DNA from: Nematostella vectensis
Taxonomy: Eukaryota > Cnidaria > Anthozoa > Actiniaria > Edwardsiidae
Direction: 5' to 3'
DNA length: 60,000 bases
NCBI RefSeq assembly: GCF_932526225.1
Contig: NC_064046.1
Location: 4,466,001-4,526,000 of the forward strand
Both the position numbers and the translations under genes were made by a program. Below the pieces are notes generated by a model. That model searched no databases and was not told where the DNA came from. It saw only the letters and a list, made by a program, of their open reading frames with translations. Positions 12,601 through 21,249 of this stretch are shown piece after piece. Position 1 is the stretch's first letter; each line of letters opens with the position of its first letter.

Positions 12601-12999
12601 GGCTTCTTCTTACGTTGAGTCTCCTCCTCATCCTCGTCATGGCCACTTGACTTTCTTTTGTTTTTACCACCTTTGTCAGGCTTTTTAATAACACAAACAA
12701 CGCAATACGTTTTTCAGTTGGAATGCTGTTTGTTATTCTACACATCTCCTGCCACCGGTCTATGGATTAAGAATCTCAGTTGCTTTTTAAAGAAATTTTG
12801 ACAGTCTTCAGGGCAAGGTGTGCCGCGGAATAAGAAAATTAGGCAGTGTTTGGTCAAAAAACTATACCATGCATGGTGCGAGTGCTGGAGTACCTTAGAA
12901 CAAAAAGTAATGGCTTCGACAAATCTAACTTGCTAATTTTAGTTTGCATAAAAACGCGTAGAAATTTACCTGAAAGGAGAGAAGCTCTCCGACATCCAT
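3647..12999 (-). CDS. CTNNBL1: Beta-catenin-like protein 1, complete 15-exon gene (555 aa)
   Basis: CTNNBL1 is a nuclear armadillo-repeat protein associated with the CDC5L/Prp19 spliceosome complex. Coding exons in order: 12999-12970, 12680-12516, 11647-11541, 11297-11158, 10734-10637, 9917-9732, 9157-9085, 8999-8941, 8325-8177, 7623-7491, 7407-7359, 6847-6669, 5017-4880, 4492-4420, 3735-3647. All junctions are GT-AG and phases join, totalling 1668 nt; human CTNNBL1 is 563 aa. The N-terminus MDVGELLSFQ is nearly the human one. A lysine-rich NLS-like stretch (GGKNKRK, QRKKKP) lies within residues 14-37. Signature segments: VQNLERLDES, ELNGIDTLLQ, GPEGSDNCGKFVEFLGLR, KVDRLMELHFKY and RRLDAGLF. 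Introns 12 and 14 carry minisatellites, and exon 13 is flanked by copies of its own splice sites. The gene is divergent from FAAP24 with 184 bp between start codons. I see no breaks and consider it functional. Confidence 0.95.
3797..4136. repeat. 30-bp G-rich minisatellite in CTNNBL1 intron 14
   Basis: About 11 copies of a 30-bp unit (AGTGGTGGGATAGGGAGATG plus GGGGCTAGGG) sit between 3830 and 4136, with a degenerate lead-in from 3797. The 10-residue peptide periodicity in every frame is a by-product of the 30-bp unit. In the CTNNBL1 transcript the array is C/T-rich and ends about 60 nt upstream of the last exon's acceptor (3737-3736). Confidence 0.9.
4680..4878. repeat. Degenerate tandem copies of the CTNNBL1 exon 13 donor region
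   Basis: Directly after the exon 13 donor (minus strand, GTACGTACTCAGTCTACTTC), several imperfect copies follow, such as CTCGGTAGGTTATCAGTCTA with the following TCTGTAGGTAAT. Each carries one or two donor-like GTAGGT/GTAAGT words. The unit is irregular (roughly 45-55 bp), suggesting an old, decaying tandem duplication starting at the exon boundary. Confidence 0.6.
5018..5340. repeat. ~164-bp direct duplication upstream of CTNNBL1 exon 13
   Basis: Copy 1 (about 5021-5184) and copy 2 (about 5185-5340) share long near-identical blocks, for example GATTTTATCTCTGTTTGTTA and CATAAAACAGCATCCTAGGT, with small indels. In transcript orientation the shared edge is ACAAAATGAATTGCAG, the acceptor of exon 13, so a second non-functional copy of that acceptor lies at about 5185. 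Confidence 0.85.
5546..6625. repeat. ~45-bp C-rich minisatellite in CTNNBL1 intron 12
   Basis: Roughly 23-24 copies of a 43-48 bp unit built from CCCCCTGGACCTTTCTCCCT, ACCCTGCACCCTCCCCCATA and TCCTG. Copies differ mainly in C-run length. The long proline-rich reading frames across it follow from repeat length and lack of stops, not from a gene. In the CTNNBL1 transcript the array is G-rich and begins about 45 nt after the exon 12 donor at 6668. Confidence 0.92.
7757..7852. repeat. 37-bp direct repeat in CTNNBL1 intron 9
   Basis: GGAAGAATTGAAATAAATAA and the following AATGTTTAGTATTTATA occur at 7757-7793 and again at 7816-7852, separated by 22 bp. Confidence 0.85.
9991..10214. mobile_element. 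Inverted-repeat (MITE-like) element in CTNNBL1 intron 5
   Basis: Outer arms 9991-10020 and 10186-10214 are imperfect reverse complements (left CTTGACAAAATGTTGTCG, right GATGACAATGTTTTGTCAA). An inner arm pair (GGGTAAAAACCATTGAAGCG and CGCTTCAGTGTTTTTTACCC) makes a long hairpin. No coding capacity. Confidence 0.75.
11775..11908. mobile_element. Short inverted-repeat element in CTNNBL1 intron 2
   Basis: The ends GTTAGATAATG (11775) and CATTATCTAAC (to 11908) are exact inverted repeats. Inner arms ATTTAGGGCACGAATTAA and TTAATTCGTGCCCTAAAT extend the hairpin. It is about 134 bp long with no open reading frame. Confidence 0.75.
12354..12500. repeat. 64-bp tandem repeat in CTNNBL1 intron 2
   Basis: The unit starting CTGTCTGCAAT and containing GGTGTTCGTAACAGTGGGGT occurs at 12354 and 12418, with a truncated third copy at 12482. 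It ends just before exon 2's donor side (12515). Confidence 0.85.
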
Positions 13000-13183
13000 G
13001 CTACCGTCTTATAAATACACAATTATAAAGCAAATTAATATATATAAAATATTTCTATTTTCTTGACAATTTCACAAAGATTCAAAGACCAAATTAGGTC
13101 AGCGGTTATATGCTACACTAAAGAGTACGCATGCCTTATCGAGAGTGGCCGCAGTAAGAAATATCAAGGGCGCGGAATCCAAG
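13000..13183. promoter_or_regulatory. Bidirectional promoter region of CTNNBL1 and FAAP24
   Basis: Only 184 bp separate the divergent start codons (12999 minus, 13184 plus), so the promoters and 5' UTRs of both genes must lie here unless upstream non-coding exons exist. A TATAAATA-like word lies next to the CTNNBL1 start. The FAAP24 side carries CCAAGATGGCGG over its ATG. The transcription starts themselves are inferred. Confidence 0.65.
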
Positions 13184-15226
13184 ATGGCGGCTCCGTCGAC
13201 TCCTCGTCTACACGGCGCTTTGATTCCTTCTGGACATGTTTTGCTAAATGAGAAATGGCGGGACAGTGAGATTGGGAGGTCCATCAAGGGTATCTATGTT
13301 TATTTCCTTATAATTTTTGTGTTTCAGGCCTGTTTGGGTTGCGGTGATAATTTCGTGCCAAAATTTAAAATTCTTGCTGTTCATTTTTAGTACCAAGTAG
13401 TAAACTTAAAGTTGATCTCTTTTCTCCTTTCACAGAAAACCATATAAGGATTATGTACGATGACCACATGAGTTTGGTAGATTTTCATCCGTCTAACAAA
13501 GTAGCCATTGTATTCCTGCCAGAAGCTGAGTTGATTGGCGGGATTGACTATAAGGGGCGGATCCTCAAACTGACAAAGGTAAGAGGGCGTTGAGGGGGAG
13601 GTTTTCAGTGGAACTGCCTGGAGTAACAAAAAGCCCATTTCTAGTAGTCAAAAGAGTTATAAGGTTTTTTAAAGGAGAGACAGCCATATCATATCCAGTG
13701 CACAATCTTCTAGGTATTTGCCATATAACGCGAAACAAGGTTCCACCAGCCCCTACACCCACCAATAGTCACATCCTAAAATAGGGGTGTCTCTCTTTCC
13801 TAGTCATCATTTCGATGCATCGTTATTGCTGAGCGCACCCCACTGAGTGAACAGTACTTTGCAGCACTTCAGAAGTTTGTAGTCATTGAGAGGTCACTTG
13901 CACTGTTGCCAGTAACAACACAAAGCGAAGCAGGCAAAATTATTGCACACATGGTGAAAATGGAGAACAAGCCTGCAAATAATCCATATCGTATCAAGAT
14001 GAAGCCAGTACAGACAGACAAAGCACTTCTTGGCACCGTCCAGAGCATTCCCGGACTCGGTCAAAAGAAGGCATTGGCACTGCTAAAAGAATTCAAAAGT
14101 AAGCCTCACAAACAACATAACATTTAACTTGGGGGAATCTACAGTAAAATTTCAACATCTAGTCTATGTGTTAACAAGAACAAACGTTATCCCACAGAAG
14201 AATGAGAAGAGTTAGCTTATAACGCAATCTATAAGTATTAAAAGTACAAAGGAAACCCTTTGGTGGGAATGCTGAAATGAAACCAAAAACTTTAATTTTT
14301 AATGTCATCCTGGATCTAAGAGCACACTTAAAATCATACTTCTATAATCATGTATTTTCTGGACTATCAGGATTCTAAAACATAAAACTATTGAGTAATT
14401 GTATTGAAGTTGTCTTTTTAAACATTTCAACAGGTATTGAAGTAATTAGCAGAGCAAGTGTAGAGGTAAAATATATGAATATATAAGGGGAGATAGCAGT
14501 TGCGCTGTTGGGGGTGTGGGGCTCGGATAGTGAAGTGGATTATGTTTGTCAACAGAGTCTTTGTTTTTATCATGCCCAAATCCTTTCTGAGGATAGAAAG
14601 TTACAGTAGAAGTCAATTTTTCTTATCTCTCCAAGGCTAGCGATACACTTTGTGCATCTTTCGTTGAGTGCCAGAGTCCCCTCTCCCCTACCTAAAAAAT
14701 GTGCAAGCCCAAAATCCAAAAGACATCCTGTAACACAAAGTATGTGAGAATTCTCAATAAGACATCCTCCACAAAAATATCCTTCAACCTCTTCCCCAAG
14801 ATATTTGGCCCCTAGGGCACCTGGGGAACGTGGCATAAAAAAGATGGGGCTTTTATTGAATAAGTTGAGAGGGTGGCTAGTTAGGTAGTGTAGGCCTCGG
14901 TCCTTTTTCTGTATCAATTGAGAGGGATGACTACCCTGGGAACCAGAGGCTCCTAGCTTCACGCTCATTTGTTGTTGCCGCTTTGCGGCTCTGAGAGTGA
15001 AGCTCAAAGTCTCTGGTTCCCAGGGTTAGGGGGGAAGAGTCATGCAATTTTGTTCCTTTCACTGGTTGGGCTTTCTATTTTTTTCTCATATGTTCATTGC
15101 ATTGTATTCCAGGCAATGTCAAGAGTGGTTGGTAAAGCCTGTGCAGAGCAAGTGAAGACATTTATAGACAACAGTAACGGCAGAGGTGCAATTAGGAAAC
15201 AGTTAATAGAACACAAGCAATCTTAG
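13184..15226 (+). CDS. FAAP24: Fanconi anaemia core complex-associated protein 24, complete 5-exon gene (229 aa)
   Basis: FAAP24 partners FANCM, binds branched or single-stranded DNA and recruits the Fanconi core complex to stalled forks. Coding exons: 13184-13289, 13436-13578, 13804-14098, 14434-14465, 15113-15226. Phases join, giving 690 nt; human FAAP24 is 215 aa. The N-terminus has VLLNEKWRDSEI, like human IVANEKWRGSQL. Residues ~36-135 form the XPF/ERCC4-type nuclease-like fold, with ERTPLSEQYFAALQKF at 93-108. A helix-hairpin-helix follows, with SIPGLGQKKALALLKEF at 164-180 and the second hairpin in the last exon. The catalytic ERKxxxD motif is absent, as in the family. The start was chosen at the AAGATGGCGG motif; an upstream in-frame ATG at 13145 would add 13 residues. 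Candidate poly(A) signal ATTAAA at 15238-15243. Confidence 0.93.
14934..15026. mobile_element. ~93-bp hairpin element with CCCTGGGAACCAGAG termini in FAAP24 intron 4
   Basis: The left end CCCTGGGAACCAGAGGCTCC (14934) and right end CTCTGGTTCCCAGGG (to 15026) are inverted repeats with further internal pairing (CTTCACGCTC and GAGTGAAG). The same termini recur at about 56115-56238 and, partially, at 59975-59989, showing a dispersed short family. Confidence 0.75.
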
Positions 15227-15238
15227 AGTTTTATAATA

Positions 15239-15938
15239 TTAAATATTTATTTCACACTTTGTACATAGAGAGGTATTATACATTATAATATTCATACACT
15301 TCTTCAAAATAACAGAATATATATCTATATGTACATGCAATCTACATGCATTTAAATGTATGGCTCATTACCGCATGTCTTACTATTCACGACCACCATA
15401 AACTTCTCAACTCCATGTCATCAGACAATTCGACATACAATCACATGTTCAATTTGTTAACCTCTCCCTAATCCCTTAGTCCTTGGTGTTAATTGTAACA
15501 GCTCTGCAGTCAAGTCGAGCCTTTTACAGTACATCGCTCCAGTGCGGTAATGTAGCTTGCAGTAGGGTGATTTAGATCCACAACACCGGCAAGATGATGG
15601 TGGCTCTGTTATAAATACTGTAAGTGGGATAACTTATGTGGATTTATTGTTATACAGATAATGTGATGTGCCATGCGCACATGTGTTGCCTTTGATTGTA
15701 CTGATGAGATTTTCTTGAAAAACAAGATTTTATGAGCATAGGCTTATGCACATTTTTTTTGAGCATGCATTTCTTTCCAATGTGCCTCTGTCTTCAGGAT
15801 TGCATTTCATGCTTTTCAAATTCCTCCTCGGGCAGCTAACAAAAATTAGTGTTCATGAAAGGGCCTGCATCCATGAGCCAGGTCTCTTACCAGTGTCTTA
15901 GACTTAAAAAAGCTCTGCATTTTTCGGGAACACATGCC
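15239..15938. other. Convergent 3' region of FAAP24 and WDR88
   Basis: Non-coding AT-rich DNA between two tail-to-tail stop codons 712 bp apart. A minus-strand AATAAA at 15643-15648 is a good WDR88 poly(A) signal (3' UTR ~290 nt). Another minus-strand AATAAA near 15247-15252 would make the two 3' ends overlap. Confidence 0.5.
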
Positions 15939-18900
15939 TTAGTTAGTGTCTGGAGGGGTGTACATTGAAGGGTGCTCAAGACGACAGAAAACACAGTACT
16001 TTACATTGTCAGACTCCTCCAGCTGAGCAATAGAGAAAGGCTTACTGCAACTTATACACTGCAAACAAGAGAAAATGGGTAAATATTTGCATTACCTATC
16101 TAGATTCACTAATAAATGTAGAATTTTAAGAATAAGCGACAACAGAGACAGATCGAGGAGTTTCGAAGCAAGAAAGGAAAGGAGAGCCAGATTAATTGTT
16201 CTATCTAGGATGGTGTTTTCCTATGTCCATGTTCTGCTTTCAAGGATATAAACAGTCCCTTTAAACATTTGTCAGTGTGCTTATGCCATGCTGTTTGCAT
16301 TGTCTTGCTTCCTACCTGTACAATCCTCAAACCAATATTCTTTCTGTGCTCCAGAACGACTGGAATGTCATCGCTTGACTCAATATTCCATAACCGCACA
16401 GTCTTATCCTGGTAATGTAACATTCATATGATCATATACAGTACTGTGGCTTTTCATATTTTTTATATAGGCCAGGATTATGACTTCTTTAAGACTTCTT
16501 TAAAGTCTTTAACATTAATGCTTTTTTAGATATCAAAAGTATTTTCTGCAAAATAATTATTCAAGGATGAAGACCTCTGCATTCTTTGAAATACCAAGGT
16601 ATTTGCAATAAAACCAGGATATTTTGGGGCTTTAAATGCAGTGTATATCTGTGTTGTTTGCAAAACGCTAAAGAAGGGAGATCTTGAATTGAATCTGGGT
16701 GACAAGAAAAATGGCCAAACTCCAAAAAGAATAACCCTGAAGAATTATTTCTTAGCCACCTGGTCAATTTTCAGGATAAAACAAACCTTTGAACATGATA
16801 AAACCCAGTTTTGGTCATCACTGAATCTGCAGTCATTTACCCATCCAGCGTGACCCTTTAAACAAAGAAGAAAGCCATTAATAATCAACAGAAAGTCAAC
16901 ATGTATACAAGGCATTATAACATAATGTCAATATCAATCAAATATCTTTAATAATGTTATTTTGAAGTTTTCTTGATAATAAATTGAAGTATTTTTAAAT
17001 TGTAAACAATACAAAAGGAGTAGTTATTAATTGACATTGTTTATATTAAAGTTTACTCACTTTTAATGCAAACTTCTGGCAGGAGTTGTCCACATCCCAT
17101 ATGACTAAGGTTTCATCATACGATGAAGAGACCAGAGAACTGCCTTCAATCATAGAAATCTCCATAAGAGGTAACAAATTTCTATATTGCTAACAACAAC
17201 CCTTGTAGGCATGACATTACTTAGGCTACTGTTATTGCTCCAATTAGAGTGCCTCCCCCCAAATAAGGGCCTTGCCTAAGAGGAAAAAAATAAGCATCAC
17301 AAAAATACCCAGCTCACCTGGGACAGAAAAAATTAAGCAATTAACCACACATGATTAATTCAATAGCATACAGAAGGTGCATACCTGTCAACCCCCAAAA
17401 ATCTCAAGGCTTGAGATTTTTTGGGGGGGAGGGGTGGGTATATTCATTTTTGGGGGAGGGGTGGGTAAACCTTGCAGGCATTTGCCGTATAGAAAGCTCT
17501 TGTAAACAAATCCACTAATAGATCACACAAGGGTGTTAGATAAATTGTGTTTGCAATGGGAATTATTGATTTTCTATAGAATAATTTTTTTTCGGAAGCG
17601 ATTAAAATCGCAAAAAACCGGGAGATTTTGTGCTCAACGCGGGAAAGCGGAAGAAGGGGTCCAAAATCTTGAGACTCCCGCCTAATGCGGGAGAAATGAC
17701 AGGTATGTAGGTGACAAGGCCAAAGGGGCTACATGGAAGGGGTTTTACAATTGATTAGATCCCAACCACATTGTGATTGGTATATCAGTGTTAGGCAACT
17801 AAGTTGTTAGCCTAATAACCTAGACAGTTGCCTAATGGCTAGACTTTCATAATAAATGCAGTTTCCCAATAATTTCAATAAAGTCAATAGAAACATGTCA
17901 GACAAACGTATGGATCTATTTCTTACAGAAATCTGCTAGAAATTGTTTTTGTTGGATAAAGCAATACTTTACAGACATTCCTTATGTTAATCATATCGTC
18001 CCTTATTATTGTATACATACCATCCCTGGTGAAGTGACAGGAACTCACTGAGCCCTCATGGCCTTTAGAAAGTGTTATAGGACCTTGTGTCCTGTACACG
18101 CCCGTCGCTACATCCCATAGCTGGATATTCTTGTCCCAAGATCCTGTTGCCAGCATGTGCTCATCACTTGAGAAGCAACAGGTGGACACAATATTGATGT
18201 GGCCACTGAGGAAAAGTGTGAGATAATAAATATCATGTGCTCATCACTTGAGAAGCAACAGGTGGACACAATATTGATGTGGCCACTGAGGAAAAGTGTG
18301 AGATAATAAATATCATGTGCTCATCACTTGAGAATTTAGATATTATTTTTTATTATTTATCAGTGTACATCTCACCCAAGACTAAGTGTGACGTTGTTGC
18401 TTGAGGTGTCAAATGTTCGCACGTCTACAATCTTGGTGGTGCTGTCCATGGATGTGGAACAGATACGGTTGTGGAGGGGTGAAAAACGACAACAAGTGAT
18501 GGTATTACGGTGATCTGGAGATTAAAAGGATGGAATAAGATAATCTTATTAAACTGTCATATAACTAAGGCTCAAGAGGTTTACCTTACATTTATAAAAA
18601 AAATGATTTATCATTTCAACACTTCAACAATTTAATTTTTCTACCAAAAATGAGTTGAAATTGACATTGAAAGTGCTTTTGGAACACCACACATGATTAT
18701 AACAGGTTTACTACATCTTTTAAACATCTTCAAAAAGACACCAAAACTGTTGATGCAAACTTCCAAATGTTCTGGTACAAGATTTTTTATGCTGATTGAT
18801 TGAAATTGCTCCTTATTCTATTCAATGTATATAAATTTCTTACTAAAGAGTTTCTTGATCAGCTTGCCATCTCTTGCATCCCACACACAGACAGCATAGT

Positions 18901-21124
18901 CCAGGTCATTTCCAGACACCACGTACTTGCCATCGCTTGAGAAATGACATGTGGTCACAATGCCTTCCTGGACAGCTTGCCACTAGTGATGTTAAGTGTT
19001 TCAAATTAGTAATGCCAGATTAAGACGATTCAGTGATTCATTTTAATAAGATCCCTAAGATGTGAAACTGTACACAAGTCATTTTTTGAAACAGATTTTG
19101 TTTTCAAATCTGGTCTCTATTACACTACAAATTGGCTCTTTTAATACTATGTTGTCTCAAGATGATATTGTTTTGTTCACTGTCTCTCTACAAAGCCAAA
19201 CTGTTGTTACTAGGCCAGTAGAACACTAGTGTAATGTGTGATTTTTTTTATTGCAGTATAATAAATAGTAAATAAGGTCATCTACACACTTACCAAGGCA
19301 CAACCAGTCTCAACATCCCACATTATCAAGGTCTTGTCCCAGCCACCTGATATCAACCTAGAAAAAGAGAACATTAGCCTAGATCATGCATATAATTAAT
19401 TGTCAATGACTATCCTTTAACGCAGTGCAGTAGCAGACCTCGAAATATTGGGGGGCACAATACAGAAACATTAAGAAAATATTTTGGGGCACGGCCACGC
19501 CCCTACAGGTCATTTCCTTATAATTTTTGAAAATATTGGGGGGGGGCATGAGCCCCCAGTGCCCCACCCCCAGCTACAGCCCTGTAATGTGATATCTATG
19601 ACTTTGCAATCCCCCCCAGCAAATCCTGGGTGTTCCGGCCTGTAGATGCAGTGCATTAAGAAAGAAAATTTAGAAAAATAATCACCAAAAAATTAAACAA
19701 GTATGTAAAATGATCCTCTTTGCCTATAATTAGTTTGTACAAAGGATGTCCTATATCGGCTAAGTCTGTTCATCAGACCCTCTATTATACACACTACTGT
19801 AGCCTCAGACAACCCAGGGGCGAATACAGGAGGGGTGGGTATCCATCATCTAAATCTAATTCAGCGTGAAGTATTGTTAGGTCTATGTGACCTACCAAGT
19901 ACCACTGGATCAGTTATAAGCCATCTATATGGCCATTAACCACCCCTTATTTTGAAATCCTGTATCGCCCCTGCAACCTATTGAATGATGTTGTTTGATT
20001 TTCTTACAGTTTTCTTCCGGTTTGACCCACTCACTTTCTGCTTGTTGTGTTGGGGTGACAGCTGGTAATGATTGACGTGTGTCCAGTGTACACTTTCAAT
20101 TGGTTCCCTGAAGATGCATCCTGAAAAGTATCACAATAAACATCAACAAATAATAAAATAAAAATGATTATAGGTGCTTATTTAATTTTTCATGTCCCAT
20201 GCTAGGTGCTTATTAGGCGGAGGTACTTATTCCTAAAAGCTGTTTTATATATAGATACAAAATGTTTTTTTTTTTATGTGCAGGAGTAAAATCCTCCCAG
20301 AACCATAACAAAACAAGCTTTCAATAATAAAATGTTCATTACTTCCTATATAATGTACCCCTTTCCCCCTAGTCATTGCAGTATATCATTAAGTGCAACA
20401 CATTTAGGCAAGGTGCTCATTTGGTGGAGCGCATACTGTATGCAATAATTTATGTTAGAATGAAGTGCAGCTTAAAGAAAACAAACACCCCCTCTCCCTC
20501 TTTTTTGCTCCCTTGTTTATCTTTAGAATATCTGTCCACTTATTGCAACCTCACTACTTGTACTACTGCCTCATTCTATAGAACTTATTATAGGTAGATA
20601 TTGTGCCAATTCCCAGACACGTAGCCAGGGACATATGAACAGGAGGGCGCTTACACAATCCACTAAGACTTCCAAATGTCAAACCTTATAACACCTACAG
20701 TATGCCTGCACGCATCTCCACCCACTTGCCTAAATTTCCTTACCCAAGAAGCTTTGAAATTTATTGATACATTTCCCACGATTTCTTCTGCATTTTCCCT
20801 GGCCTAGGCTTAAATGTAGTTGGAGTTGAAGTGATAGATTTACCCATAATCTGATGGTCTTGTCGTGTGAGGCTGTCACAATCTTGGCATCGTCAAAACA
20901 GAATCGACAAGAGTTCACCGAGTCCGTGTGACCACGCATCACCTTAATCTTTACCTGAAATAACAGCAAAATCGAGAATCATCTCAGTAATATAAGCTCA
21001 CATAAAATTGTCGAGTTTTGTTTTGCTTAGCTTTTACCTGAGCAAGCGACTGATGCACCCATGTCGCCCCGTTGCTTGGCACAAGAGCTTGTGTTTCTGC
21101 TTCCTCGCCTCCCTTAACACCCAT
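15939..21124 (-). CDS. WDR88: WD40-repeat protein, probably WDR88 (complete, 11 exons, 391 aa)
   Basis: A WD40 beta-propeller protein, presumably a scaffold; the family's biochemical role is not established. Coding exons: 21124-21038, 20954-20844, 20120-20035, 19357-19294, 18982-18844, 18514-18376, 18205-18021, 17143-17061, 16855-16787, 16408-16316, 16058-15939. All are GT-AG with consistent phase (1176 nt). About seven WD repeats are visible, e.g. GHTDSVNSCRFCFDDAKIVT...DKTIRLWD (exons 2-3), WDKTLIMWD (exon 4), WDKNIQLWD (exon 7), DETLVIWD (exon 8) and DKTVRLWN (exon 10). The last exon adds a two-CxxC tail (CISC at 353-356, CVFC at 374-377), a possible zinc ribbon. The WDR88 assignment rests on the WD layout plus adjacency to FAAP24, as in human 19q13.11; human WDR88 is longer (472 aa). 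A generic WD40 orthologue remains possible. Confidence 0.8.
17380..17707. mobile_element. ~328-bp MITE with CATACCTGTCA termini in WDR88 intron 7
   Basis: The left end GCATACCTGTCAACCCCC and the reverse complement of the right end (ACATACCTGTCATTTCTCCC) share CATACCTGTCA. The second inverted segment AATCTCAAGG/CTTGAGA and G-rich runs follow inside. No open reading frame. Confidence 0.75.
18153..18332. repeat. 80-bp tandem duplication across the WDR88 exon 7 acceptor
   Basis: The block starting CATGTGCTCATCACTTGAGA recurs exactly at 18153, 18233 and (20 bp only) 18313, a period of 80. On the minus strand each full copy contains CCTCAG plus the first ~50 nt of exon 7. Only the proximal acceptor (exon start 18205) keeps the frame. 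Use of the distal copy would add 80 nt, shift frame and meet a stop a few dozen codons later. Confidence 0.92.
19423..19583 (-). mobile_element. MITE-like repeat, CAGGGCTGTAGC family (copy 1)
   Basis: On the minus strand it starts CAGGGCTGTAGCTGGGGGTG and ends near GGTCTGCTACTGCACTG. It contains ATTGGGGGGCACAATACAGA and GGGGCACGGCCACGCCCCTA. The same features occur at 24526-24694, so this is a dispersed family; both copies contain pathological C or G runs. Confidence 0.7.
19816..19972. mobile_element. ~157-bp inverted-repeat element in WDR88 intron 3
   Basis: Arms AGGGGCGAATACAGGAGGGG (19816) and the reverse complement of CACCCCTTATTTTGAAATCC plus TGTATCGCCCCT (to 19972) pair with small gaps. 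No open reading frame. Confidence 0.65.
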
Positions 21125-21249
21125 AATGCTGTCCCTATCTGGTTAAAAACTTTCAAATGCTGCAAAAACACTGAAAAAAGTATTCGTTGCCAACCATCGC
21201 TATGTCAACTTTCTCCACCATCTTGCAGAAATGCGAACTGCACTGCATC
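21125..21249. promoter_or_regulatory. Bidirectional promoter region of WDR88 and the coiled-coil gene
   Basis: The predicted start codons are divergent and only 125 bp apart (21124 minus; 21250 plus, or 21202 for the upstream ATG). A CCACCATCTTG word (YY1-like CAAGATGGTGG on the minus strand) lies at about 21216-21226. The transcription start sites are not visible directly. Confidence 0.45.

Noticed and set aside
14570-15007. 145-codon minus-strand reading frame within FAAP24 intron 4
   Set aside because: It runs into the hairpin repeat, has no domain similarity and no matching neighbouring exons.
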